Shown here: positions 24,414 through 35,979 of the stretch, piece after piece
How positions within the stretch are numbered: position 1 is the first letter of the stretch
Layout: every line of letters begins with the position of its first letter
Source of the DNA: Melastoma dodecandrum
Lineage: Eukaryota; Streptophyta; Magnoliopsida; Myrtales; Melastomataceae
Reading direction: 5' to 3'
Length of the DNA stretch: 64,000 nt
Assembly: GCA_029817715.1 (NCBI GenBank)
Contig: JARUPY010000099.1
Location: forward strand, 1 to 64,000
Made by a program: the position numbers and the translations under genes
The notes under the pieces: generated by a model
Seen by the model: only the letters and a program-made list of their open reading frames with translations
Told to the model about the DNA's origin: nothing
The model's database searches: none

Positions 24414-25906
24414 ATGAAGGTACATGAGATTGTGTTTGTCCGTCTCTTGCTTTCCACATTTAGTTTCGTTTCTTTTACTATCCCTGTTCGGACAGTTTCA
24501 TGTTATCATTGTAAATGGGTTGGCCTGCTTCTCATTTGGATTGCAGCTCTTCAGTTGGGTGCAAAACAAGATCAATGCCAATAAAGGGAATCAGAATCAG
24601 AACCAGAATCACTATCCAGTTCCAGTTCCAGCTCCAGCTCCAAAGCCAACCTCAGTTCCTTCTACCAGGAGTGAGTAAATAACGATAGGTTAACATTTCG
24701 GGGCAAGATCATAGACATGTCGTCGCGGCCATGACATGCAGTTGCTTCGACCCGAAACCGCGATTATGAAACCCCACTTCATATTTAGTCAGGAATTTTG
24801 GACCGCATTTTCATGGACTTCCTGTATAGTATATGCTACTTGAATCACACCTTTTTAGGCACATGGGTTATCGATATTCTTGCTTATCAGTTCTATTTGT
24901 CATGTGATTTAAAGTGGTCTTACTTTTTTAGTTTATTTTGGTGAAATTATTCAGATATTTTTTTTTTCTTTTAACTGGTTTGATCAGGCAACCAAATCAA
25001 ACAAGAATGTAGAGAAGGATCCAGTGACTGGCCAGACGGTTTGCTCTCCATCGGCACCTTCGGGAACAATGACAATGTAAGTGTACGTGAAACCCAGGAC
25101 GATCCCAACGACGTCCGAGAAAGCCCGACTTCGTCACCGGACTTGTCGGATTTCACCCCCGAGGAAGTTGGCAAGCTGCAGAAGGCCCTGAGCAAGCTGT
25201 TGTCCCGTAAGCCCGCCTTGCAGTCTGAGAAGGAACCCGCCGACCTCCCCCTCGAGAGATTCCTCAACTGCCCTTCTAGCCTCGAGGTCGATCGAAGGAT
25301 CAGCGAACGGCTTTCTTGTGAGTCGTTCCGTGACAAGGACCAGGACGACATTGAGCGCACCATCAACATCATTATCGGGAAATGTAAGGAGATACGTGCA
25401 GATAAGAGCAAGAAAGACATAGGGAAGAAATCGCTGTTGTTCCTGTTTAGGAAAATATTCGTTTGCACTGCCAGGTTCTCGCCGATGCCGAGCCTTAGAG
25501 ATCCACTCCCTGAATCGAGAATGGAGAAGGTAACCGTGAACGAAACACGCAAGCAACGTAGGCAGTTCTTGTTTTCTCATCGCCCTGTTACGAAACGCAG
25601 CTATTGAGAACAATCCTTCGCAAGAAAATGTACCCCCAGAGTAGTCCCCGAGCATCGACGATGAAGAAGTACTTGGAGGACGGGCCATCATCGCCAATTA
25701 GATTGGATGGACCCAATCAGAAGTGCAACCAAGAAGAGAAGGAAAATATGGAGGAAGGGTCGAAGTGGGTCAAGACGGACTTGGATTGTAAGCTATATGC
25801 CCTTCAATGCCGTCGGCTTGATCCTAAATTTCCAGATGTTCATTGAAAACTGCTGATCGACACCTTTGTTTTCTTTTGCATTTCAGATATAGTCCTCGAG
25901 ATCTGA
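24414..25906 (+). CDS. LAZY/DRO1/NGR-family gravitropism protein (IGT family)
   Basis: Member of the LAZY/DEEPER ROOTING/NGR family, which controls organ angle downstream of gravity sensing by directing auxin flow. Exons: 24414-24419 (ATGAAG only), 24547-24670, 24988-25529, 25601-25787, 25887-25906; all phases agree, about 290 residues. The N-terminus MKLFSWVQNKI is the family's conserved start, with its second codon at the end of the 6-nt first exon. Exon 3 begins with the conserved block DWPDGLLSIGTFGN and ends with the basic segment before MEK. Exon 4 carries LLRTILRKKMYPQ and MKKYLE. The last exon completes the C-terminal WVKTDL-DYIVLEI motif (CCL, EAR-like). LAZY2/DRO1 (LAZY4)-type by similarity; exact orthologue unresolved. 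No frame errors seen. Confidence 0.93.
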
Positions 25907-26726
25907 TCACTTCTTGATTCGAAATGCTGCGGAGAAAGGCACAAAGGGTATGAGAATAAAGCAACGGATCGATTGATGTTATTAGTCTCGGTTTTCCGCA
26001 CAATGAAAGGCTTCTGGGCGAACAAGAAGCTTCATCGAATTCTTTTGTATAATCTCCAAACGGCCGATGATGGCTTGTGAAATGTGATATCATATACTAT
26101 TCATTACATCTGCATTCAGAATGATATCACTCGAAGTACGAAAGGTTTGTCCGAGCAGCGAACTTCTCCTCCTTGATCTGTTATGCCTGACCATGTCAAC
26201 TAAACTCTGTCATTTCAAAACGACACAGAAATGAATCAGTCTGAATCTCGTATGAAACGTTTTAGGAAGCAGATTATATGTCTCTGGCCTTCGCCACAAA
26301 CTAGAGCCTCCATCTGCATTCCCGTATACATGGTTTTATTCGTATACATTGTCTTGCAAGGCTGTTTTGGGTCGGAAGTTGTTCAAATCGAACCGTGGCC
26401 TAACATTTCTGCAACCTGTAGCTCCTAGCAATCACAAAAAGAAATTCTCCGTAGAATGTACAGAACAAAAATCTTCAATGTCAAAAAGAAAAAAAAAGTT
26501 CTAAGAACACAATGTGCTTTCATAAGAACCTAAGGCCAGCAGGAAACATTGTCCGAGTGATGATGTTTTTCGAAGTTTCTCCCTGGATTCCATCGTCGTC
26601 ACTGTTGAATTCCTTCAAAGACGACTCATCAGTCTGTCGGCTTCTGTTTCTGTTACGATGGCCTTTCGTTGATCTATCCATTTAAATGATCAGACTCGTC
26701 TTCGGGGTGATAATTTGTTTGACTGA
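25907..26726. other. Spacer between convergent LAZY/DRO1 and PRK-like genes
   Basis: Expected to hold the two 3' UTRs. No coding feature or repeat stands out. Confidence 0.6.
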
Positions 26727-28894
26727 TTATGACAAGGAGAAGGTGTAATTATCGTCGTGGTGGATAGAAAGATTGCTTAAGCTGCTCGATGTTGTCCTTC
26801 TCCGGGAGTGCGAGCCCTGTCCTTCTTGTAAGATAGACAGATGGGATTGTGAGTGGGATCTCGACAATTCAACCGTGGATTCGCTACTGTCAGACTCTTC
26901 ACGTATCTCCTCAATCCTACAGATTGCCTCCCTCACATCTAGCCGCTTCTCCGGGTCACTCTCTGTGCTGGCCGCGCCAATGCGTAGGAGGGCTATGATC
27001 TCCCCAAGCGATCTCGTGGCAGTCGCGATGTCGGGATCAAGTAACTCCCTCTCCCTACCCTCTGAAATAGCCGACCTCACCCATTGGACCACGTCGGTGC
27101 CACCATTAGAGTTGGTCAGGTATTGCGAGGGGAACTTCCCCGTCAGGATCTCGAGGATGACTATCCCGAGACAGTATACGTCACATTTCGGCGACACCAT
27201 GTTCGACTGTGTGGCTTCGGGCGATTTGTATGCAAAAAGAGCCTGAGTTACATGGGATGCATTGATAAGGGTGCTGATCGCAAAATCGGTGAGCAATGGT
27301 TCATGATCTGGACCGAGGACTATGTTGCTTGATTTAAGGTTGCCATGGGGCAAGTCGGCAGTAGGAAGTTCAGTGTGCAGATAACCAAGTCCTTTGGCAA
27401 TTCCTTTCACGATCTTGAGACGGACTGGCCAATTTAGCTCAGCATGACTAGGTCCACGATCGCCTGTGGCAGACAACATCGAATTGGAAGAAACAAGTTA
27501 AACATGGAAAGGATATCTCCGAAGGAGGCACGTACATGGCCAGGGCACAAACCGTGAAGCAGATACAGCAAGCTGCCCATCGGGACGTACTCTGTAACCA
27601 AAAGCTTCTCATCCTTCCTGTAGTGATAAGCCAACGGAGTCAAGATGTTCGGGTGATGAAGCCTCGCGAGATTTCTCATCTCCTTGTCAAACTCATCCCT
27701 TCCTTTGCCATTCATATCTCGAATCCTCTTCACAGCCACCGTGAGCCCGGTTGTCATCATGGCTTTGTACGAGGAACCCAGTGGCCCGTTCCCGAGCACC
27801 TCGGCCGCGGCCTTCATCAGATCTTGTAGCCCGAATACTCCCTTCTCTTGTGTTAGAAGGACGAGGTCGTTCCCGCGGGATCCTCTGCTGTGGCTCGAGG
27901 CCGCGCTTTTCCTGCTCACTGATTCCATTTCATTCTTGTTTTTTCCAACAGAAATATCTTTCTCGATGGCAGGATCGTCTGCCTGTTCCTTCACGAGTAC
28001 ATCAAAATCCTGTTGAACTTTCTGCTGTCCCCTCGTTCTGCATACGGTCAGAGCAACGATTGCAAACAGAACCACTACAATTCCAACCACAATGCCGATG
28101 ATCTTCCCTAAATTAGTCTTGCCCTCATCAGAGGTCGACCCATCGCCGCTGTTTGTTGGCTGAGGTTGCAGAGGAGCAGCCAGGCATGCTGTTCCTATAC
28201 TTTCCCCACAAAGGCCAGAGTTTCCTGTGAAAGCACCCGCGCCGAACTTCGAGAGACTCGGAGGGATAGGCCCTTCCAGTTTGTTATTCGAGACGTTTAG
28301 GGACATCAACATCGGCGAGCTGATGTCAGGGATATCTCCGGTGAATTGGTTGTTCTCAAGATGCAGTTCGAGCAGATGCTCTACTTGTGTGACCGAAGAT
28401 GGGATCTTCCCCGTGAACTTATTATCGGACAACCATATCTTCTTCAACGACCCCATCTTCGAGAAGTAATCTGGGGATATTTCGCCCGAGAACTGATTCC
28501 CTGAGAGGAAAATGGCTTTCAACGCGCCAAGGCGGTTGAGCTCGGGGATCGGACCGGAGAACGAATTGTTCACCAAGCTGATTGTCCTAAGCCCCGTGAT
28601 CTCGAGCAAGGCGTTGACATCTATCTTCCCCGACAAGCCCATTCCTCCAAAACGAAGGCCTGTGACGATACCGTTGTAACATAGAATCCCCGTCCATGGT
28701 GCGCTCTTGCTGCAAGGGTCCGATCCTGGCGTCCAAGAGTCGAGGGCCCCCGAACTATCAACAAACGATCTCTTCAACAACAGCAAGGAATCCGATTGCG
28801 ACGCTGAATAAGCCAACGGCGATAGTAACAGGAGTGAGATCAGGAAGATCAGCGGCAGGGGAGGCCTCTGTATGCGTGGCATGAACGCGATCAT
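26727..28894 (-). CDS. LRR receptor-like kinase, PRK (pollen receptor-like kinase) type, atypical kinase
   Basis: Two minus-strand exons, 27553-28894 and 26727-27463, joined at HG|DRG, giving about 692 residues. Order: signal peptide 1-30, LRR N-terminal cap with a Cys pair, about five LRRs (80-210), a juxtamembrane Pro/Ser linker, one membrane span near 264-284 (IIGIVVGIVVVLFAIVALTV), a basic stop-transfer, then a kinase domain from about 360. The kinase has the VAVKRI lysine, but the catalytic loop reads HGNLKSSN rather than HRDLKxxN and the DFG motif is DFA. It probably has weak or no phosphotransfer and acts as a scaffold, as suggested for related PRK proteins. The C-terminal tail is Ser-rich. 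An in-frame downstream Met (MPRIQ, residue 5) is an alternative start. PRK class is clear; tissue role is inference from the family. Confidence 0.93.
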
Positions 28895-29584
28895 GTTTCA
28901 CAGCCGGCGGCTCGGCGACGACGAAGGGTGACGGTTGCTGCCGGGAATCAAGACACGGGGTTTATTGTCACAGTTCCCATTTCTTCATAGTTTTTGCGGT
29001 TGTGCATGTGCATGGCGTTTTGGGATTAGGCCAGTTTTGTTACTTTCTTTTCTATAATTGGGTTAGTGTACTAAAATGCTACTCTAAATTTGGGAAAAAA
29101 TGAAGGATTAAGTAAAGCAAAAAAATTAAATTTAGCATGATTTTCGGGGAGAATTCAATTGTTGGTGGAGATTTAGAACAAAGGAATAAAATGTATTCTA
29201 ATTATAGAATCACAAAAGAAGATTTAAGTATTATCCTGTGAATATTATAAAATAGATGAGCTTTTTGTCAAGTAAGATTTATAAGTAATAATATTTCTAA
29301 TTCGGCACTAAGAAATTTAGGAATTGATTTTCGACCGACAGATAAACAAAACAGAGATGGGATAATTGAAATTGATTGATATTTAGTGATGTGATAAATG
29401 GTCACCTCGTACTGTAAGAAATATTTCCCCTCCCACCCCCCCCATTTCCCCCCAAAAATAATCGAAACCCTAATCACACCTCAACCCAACGCGCCCTCTT
29501 CCTCCTCCCCCAATTCGATTCCCGGCATCAAGATTCGATCTTGACGCGAAATCTTCGCGAATCGGGCCCCGAGATTAGTGGGAA
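28895..29584. promoter_or_regulatory. Divergent intergenic promoter region (PRK-like / UBP1)
   Basis: A 690-bp spacer between two divergently transcribed genes must hold both promoters. It is AT-rich in the middle, with a C-rich and pyrimidine-rich UBP1 leader from about 29420 (CACCTCAACCC and CTCTTCCTCCTCC). No specific binding site is called. Confidence 0.5.
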
Positions 29585-32500
29585 ATGCAGCACCACAACA
29601 ACAGGCTGAAGCAGCAGCAGCAGCAGGCGTTGATGCAGCAAGCAGCTCTTCTCCAGCAACAGTCTCTGTATCATCCTGGCCTCTTAGCTCCTCCTCCTCA
29701 GGTGGGATGAGGAATGATTCCCCTCGTTTGTGGTCTTGATTCCTTGGGTTTGTAGCTGCTTATATGGAGAAATGGGGTTTCCCTGGTTTTGGGTTTTCGT
29801 TGCATCTTTCGTTTCTTCGCTTTTTGGTTTGGCGTGACCGGCTTAGTGGAGAAATGGGTTTCTTTCTTTTGGGGGCTTGATCGCATTTTTCTGTTCTTTC
29901 ACAATCTCTGGTAAAGTTTTAAGTAGTCTTCTCAGGTGGTCTAGTTGTAGTAATGTTGTTTTGGTGTTGTTTGGCACACAGGAAATGTGTTGGAACTGTA
30001 AATGGGAGTCAAGTCATGTGTGGCTTTGTTTTGGAACTCTTAGATTCTTCTCCTTCCATTGGGAGACAGATTTCTTCTTTTACGGGTTTTGATTCACGAG
30101 TTTGTTCTGTTACTCATCGCGATGTTGTTTGTTAGTCGATGTGGCGATTTTGTCATAGAGTATGCATTAGAAGGTCCAGATCTTTTAATGAGTTAGAGCT
30201 GTATATGTTTTTGAGTTGAATGAGAGGGCTGGCCATGAGTGGATTTGGAGAGGGAAGCAAGAGTTAGGTTTAGTGGCATTAATAACTTGGGTGAGTAAGT
30301 GTATACTTATTTCAAAAACACAGTGGAAGTATGCCTTTTGCTTTTACTTTTGCTTCTGAAGTATTCTTTTGGATCTCTTGCTGGGTCAGCTGAAGTTTCT
30401 TTTGTTTTATGAAATGGAAAGCCCTATGCCTCTCAGGTATTGCCATTTTTATGGAAATGGCTGGATATTTGCCCTGTTTTGGATTCTAAAGAAAAAAACT
30501 TAACACTTCGTGGATTATTTTATTGCTCGAAATTTTGATTTTCTTTTCCTGAATGTCATCAGTGATTGTGTTGCAAAATTGTTATATTTCTATAGAAAAT
30601 GGCTTTTTTGACATCTCTCTTCAATTTGGCGTTTAAATGTGCACCTTTGGTTGCTCAATTTAGAAACTTTATGAATAAAGTCGCTCATGGAAAAGTATTC
30701 AGATTGATGAAATGTGGACAGATCTTTGGTGGATGTCTTCTTGAACTGGAAACGTGAAAGTTGTTTCAACCCAAACCTCCTGCTTTCTACTCCCCATTTT
30801 TCTTTCCTAAAAGTTCTTTCTGTACATTTGTTTTTGCAGATAGAGGCCATTTCAAGTGGGAATCTGCCTCCTGGTTTTGATCCAACTTCTTGCCGTAGTG
30901 TGTGAGTCTGAACATTTCTTCTTTGCTGATCTGCTGCCTCTCCCTTATTCTTCTATGCAACGCTATCCTATTAATCATTTCTGTTGAAGATTCTTAATCT
31001 TGTCGGGATAATTGTTGGATTGTTAACAGTAATGAAAGAAACTTCGCTCTGATTGTCATTTTTTATTTTCACTGTCATTTTGATGTATGAGATATAGCCA
31101 AACATTGTTAACTTTGCTTTAATCTCTAGGAGGCAGTTGGCTGTCCCTTGCATTACTAAACAGCTTAAATAGCTCTTCATTGCTCGCTTTCCCTGAATGC
31201 AGCTATGTCGGCAATGTGCATACACAAGTGACTGAACCACTTCTTCAAGAGGTTTTTGCAAGCACTGGACCAGTGGAAGGCTGCAAGCTTGTACGAAAAG
31301 AGAAGGTATGGCTGTTGAGGAGTTAAGCAATTCTGGAGGTCTGATATAATGCATGTATTTGAAGTCTGGCGATCTGCTACTTATTTAGTAATTTGTTTGT
31401 ATCCATGTATGTGCAGTCATCATATGGATTCATCCACTACTTTGATCAAAGATCTGCTGCACTAGCTATATTATCTCTTAACGGAAGGCATCTGTAAGTG
31501 TTGACCTTCCTGTTTCAATCATTAGCATGCCCACAAAAGTGTTTTTTGTTAATTGGCATAACCAAGTTTTATATGTTGCTTTCAGATTTGGGCAGCCTAT
31601 AAAAGTTAATTGGGCATATGCCAGTGGTCAGAGAGAGGATACATCTGGTTTGTTTGCATTTATCCGTCCTTTCTTTTATCTGGCTTTGGCCAACTTGCGT
31701 TTCTATGCTGGGCTATTCATACTAGTATTTATATTACTGTCAGGTCATTTCAACGTTTTTGTTGGTGATCTCAGTGCTGAGGTGACTGATGCTATGCTGT
31801 TTGCATGCTTCTCTGTCTATCCCAGTTGCTCGTGAGTGACCCTAGTCATTTGAATTTGTTTTTCTTTTTCATTCTGAAATCAGTGATCCTGAGTTTGTTG
31901 CATTTGAATTATTGTACATGGTGACTGATCTGATCCAACACATTTGATTAGTGATTATTGAGTTTGTCTTTTCTTATTCATAGGGATGCAAGGGTTATGT
32001 GGGATCAAAACACTGGTCGTTCAAGGGGTTTCGGTTTTGTTTCTTTTCGAAATCAGCAGGTATATTTAACTTATCTTTCTTATCGTTTTTAACGTTCTCT
32101 TGAAGTCGGTTGTTTTTCTTGTTGTGATCTGACTATCTAATTTTTTATTTCTTTATTTTTTAGGATGCCCAGAGTGCTATCAATGATTTGACTGGTAAGA
32201 TTTATGCAATCTTGCAGTCTTGTGTCTTCCAGAAGCTACTGTTAGTACCTTGCTTTGTAGTGATGATCAATGATATGTTCTGTCACAATGTTTTTGTGGA
32301 TTGTCGCTAATATCACTTTTTCCTCTCTTGCTTTGGCTAAGAGTTAGTATAACCGATCCTTGTCAGCTGATTATGGTTCTGTTGTAGGTCTCATCCTCTG
32401 GTAGTTGCTGTTAGAGCTTTTTAGGTGGTGGTCTGAGGCTCAACTTGTTCAACTAATTTAATGGAACCCTTGAAATCTCCAATTGTGATATCTCACTTGA

Positions 32501-34861
32501 ATTTTTTGGCTTCATTAGGGTATATCAAAGTAGAACAAATAGTGGGTATTAGGAAAGAACATAGGAAGTTGCAATTGAGAGGTCATAAATAGTCTTATTT
32601 AGTGCATCATATCAAACACAAGAAGAATATCAAGTTGATTTCTTGATCACTTTGCCGTAAAAGAGTCATAATTGCCAGCCTACTCATGATAAATCCTTCA
32701 TAAAGTTTTGAGACGCGCAAGCAACTTTCTTGTTAACAAAAAAATAGTTGGGAACTTTGCCTTTCCATTTCTTTATTGGGGGCCGCCCGGGGGGGAGGTG
32801 CTTATGGTTTGCGGGCCTACATAGGGGCACTGCCCCTAACTTGGCGTGCAAGTGGTGCATCATCCATGCCATCTTTTTAACAGATGTTGACATGAATAAG
32901 CTTGCTGCCTTTAAGGAAAAAGGCTAGGTATGGAATCAGAGTATTGAAAAGTAACCACTGCTGTCATTACGTCTGTGTTAAAGCAAATACAAGAAGTGTG
33001 TTAACTTTCCGTACAACTATTTGAAGGAAGCAACAAGTTTAATGCAAGCTTACTAGGCAGAGGTGAAAGAGGAAGAGGAATGGAAAAGTTCCCATTTTCT
33101 AATTTGAGTTGAAAGTAGCTGGACTTTGATATCTGAAACTCAAAGTCCTAAATTATCTATTGAAATGTGTCTTGGTGCTCTTAGTTTAGAACATGCTGAA
33201 ACGCCCTAGAGTCAAATATAAACCCTCTCTTGTGGTACAGTAAAAATGTGCTGCTAACCTTTAGCAATGCTTAGTAATAGGGACAATGCAATACAGTTAC
33301 ACAGATGGTATTGCCAATGAAGCATTTGAAGCATTATACTTTAACCTCTGGGGAGAACTAAAGAGATGTTGGATTGGAAATGATATTAAATGAAAACACC
33401 TTGATGCTGCATGTGTTTATTGCCATTGTGTTTGTGGAACTGTTTTACAACATGCTACAACTTTGCTTCTGACGGTCTGTACCGCTAGCTGTCTCAGAAT
33501 AAAATTAATCCACTATCTTAACTAGGAAAAAAATAAAGGTCTCCTCAGATTGATTTAGTTGAGACCCTTTCTAAGCTTCTATTTCATCAACTGTTTGCTA
33601 TCAGACCCTCTCTGTCATCATTACATCCTGATGAATTATTTTATCCTTACTTATCCTTCAGGAAAGTGGCTTGGGAGTAGGCAGATACGTTGCAACTGGG
33701 CTACAAAAGGTGCTGGTACCAATGAAGAGAAGCAGAATTCCGATGCCAAAAGTGTTGTGGAGCTGACAAATGGTTCAGGTGAGCTGGGGCCGAAAACAAA
33801 GATATAACATGTATGGCTGATTTTATTTTGTCACAGCTTTCTTTTTTTCTTAACTTAGCTCTTTCTTCATGTGCAGATGATGGCAAGGAGGCTTCTAGCG
33901 CTGATGCTCCCGAGAATAACCCTCAGTATACCACTGTTTATGTTGGAAATTTGGCACCAGAGGCAAGATTTGTTCTTATTAAACTTTCCTCATTATGTTA
34001 CACATAATTCATCTTAGCTAAATGTTGAAAACTGGCTTATGAGCAATTCCTACGGAGGTAAAACTGTCCTGATATACGATTCTCCTCGACAATACCCTGA
34101 TTAATGAAGGTCCAATTATTTAATAATCTGTTAAATGCATTACACATGCTATCTTGTGCACTAATAGCTTGATAGGAGGAATAACGTAAATGATTATATT
34201 TGCAGCTCTTACTTAGGTGGCAAAGAGAAACATTTTATACTTTTGTGATATTGCAGGTGACTCAGCTTGATTTGCATCGTCATTTTTATAATCTTGGTGC
34301 CGGAGTGCTTGAGGAGGTCCGAGTTCAAAGAGATAAAGGGTTTGGTTTTGTGAGCTACAGTACTCATGTTGAGGCAGCACTTGCGGTCCAGATGGGAAAC
34401 ACTCAGTCTTTCTTGCGGGGTAGACAAATTAAGGTGTGTCTATATATTTGCTGATTGATATATTGAGGTCTTTCTTTCCAGTAGAAGAATCAGCCATCGG
34501 TCAAACGTAGTAGTATCTTGTACTTCTTACTGCACATTTCTAAGGAAAGATGAAATAGCGAAGGCAGTATCTTATTGAACATTTGATCATTAGCTGGGGT
34601 CATTTGTCTGGTGAATTTTTGTTCTGGGGACTAGATTCACATGGTGGTTTTGTGGGACTTACTAGCATTTGGGGACTCTTTGGCAGTGTATTGTTTCCTG
34701 TTGTACCTTACTGGAGATATCTTTTGTTGTAGTGCTCCTGGGGTAGCAAGCCTACCCCACTGGTAATTCCATCGAGCCTACCCCACTGGGAATTCCATCG
34801 AACCCCCTCCCACCACCCGCTCCGGCTGCAGCATTACCCGGGATGTCAACCGCCGAGCTAA
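29585..34861 (+). CDS. UBP1: UBP1-type oligouridylate-binding protein, three RRMs, altered C-terminus
   Basis: Orthologue of plant UBP1B/UBP1C, TIA-1-like proteins that bind U-rich RNA and act in stress granules and pre-mRNA processing. Twelve exons: 29585-29701, 30840-30901, 31203-31305, 31417-31493, 31586-31647, 31744-31831, 31984-32059, 32164-32194, 33662-33778, 33877-33962, 34257-34433, 34733-34861. The N-terminus is His/Gln-rich ([14 protein letters not shown]). RRM1 is at about 59-133 ([15 protein letters not shown]), RRM2 about 143-219 ([14 protein letters not shown]), RRM3 about 264-334 ([14 protein letters not shown]). Intron 10 has a GC donor. In exon 12 a 26-bp tandem duplication shifts the frame so that translation stops at 34859-34861, about 374 residues. 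In the ancestral frame homology continues to 35037 but also meets a TAA at about 34972. RRMs are intact; the Gly/Met/Gln tail is lost. Confidence 0.88.
33963..34256 (+). other. GC-AG intron in UBP1
   Basis: The exon ends GCACCAGAG and the intron begins GCAAGA. The next exon starts GTGACTCAGC, giving the family-conserved join LAPE-VTQLDL. No GT donor nearby preserves this join. Confidence 0.8.
34748..34799 (+). repeat. 26-bp tandem duplication in the last UBP1 exon
   Basis: Two copies of a 26-bp segment lie head to tail, each reading AGCCTACCCCACTGG then T or G then AATTCCATCG. They differ by one base. A length of 26 is not a multiple of three, so it shifts the frame. Confidence 0.9.
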
Positions 34862-35037
34862 TGGCACGGCAGCTCGCAATGGGCAAGATGGGCGGCATTC
34901 ACGCACTGATGCAAGGCAAGCACCCTCTCAAACAAGCTGCTATGGGGATGGGAGGGGTTGGCGGGGCGAGTTAAGCTATTTACGATGGTGGATTCCAGAA
35001 TGCTGCGGCCGCCCAGCAGCTGATGTATTACCAGTGA
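34862..35037 (+). pseudogene. Untranslated remnant of the UBP1 C-terminal coding region
   Basis: In the pre-duplication frame this segment still encodes the conserved UBP1 tail ([42 protein letters not shown]) and its TGA at 35035-35037. A TAA replaces the usual Gln codon before AIYDGG. As the sequence stands it is 3' UTR. Confidence 0.8.
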
Positions 35038-35979
35038 GGCATCTCAGGAATTCTGTAATGTGGATGGACAGCATCGTTCCCTTGTGTGTGGAAGGTACTG
35101 TTTGACTAGAGTTGTTAATCCATCGTCTGCGAAATGATACTTGTCATCTGTGTTCTGCTCCTTATCAACATCAGCATACTTTGCCGTGTATGTTATTATC
35201 CTAAAATATGTCTTTGATCCGCCATTTGGCTGCTGCTGCTGCATCATGAAATTGCTCGGTCCTATTGTTCCGTCAGGACTCTTTTCTCGCTTCTGCGCGT
35301 ACTGCATGTTTCCCAGTCCAATTCGATTATGTGGCTTCTCTTCACATCTGATGGATGTGTCGTTCTTGTTAGTTTGTTATATAGTTCGCTGTTCAACATG
35401 ACATACATAGTCCGGATCACGTTATCGAAGTTTTATGTTGTTATTCTGTGTAGTAAGGAAAATCTCTGGGTCATGATTCCCTTGAATGAATGAATCGATC
35501 CTTATACTGTTATCCCCTGGGGCAACACTTCTATCAGGTATCTATTTTTCAAAATAATATCGTGTTTGGAATTCACTTAAAAAAAATTTGGGCGAAAATA
35601 TTGAATTTCCTCGATGAGTGAATGCCGAGTTTTAAAAATGAATTTCCACCGGATGGGTTTTAAACTTTTTTGTTGTTAGAAAGAAACATCGTATTAGCTA
35701 ATTAAATTTGATATTTTTAATTGCTGATCTTTTTATATTGAATCAATCATATACCTCGGGAGAGGAAGGGGGGGTAGGTCTTGTTCTTGGAATGTAATGA
35801 CACAGAGAGAAACCAATGATTTGGGACTAAGCCTCTATTAAAGGAAAGCCACCAATCAACCAATTCCCCCCGGAAAAAAAAAAAAAAAAAAACAGAACAC
35901 CAAACCGACCATTCAAACTTGATAGCCAGGCTGAGACAGACAGACAGACAGACAATCCGGTCAAACCCCCTCTCTATCC
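35038..35979. other. UBP1 3' region and SBT1 promoter
   Basis: The first part is likely UBP1 3' UTR. A poly-A tract near 35873-35891 and a CAGA tetranucleotide repeat at about 35933-35954 lie just before the subtilase start. No gene seen. Confidence 0.55.

Noticed and set aside
34748..34773. 26-nt micro-intron at the GGTAATT in UBP1 exon 12
   Set aside because: Far below the minimal plant intron length and without a branch site; a tandem duplication explains it.
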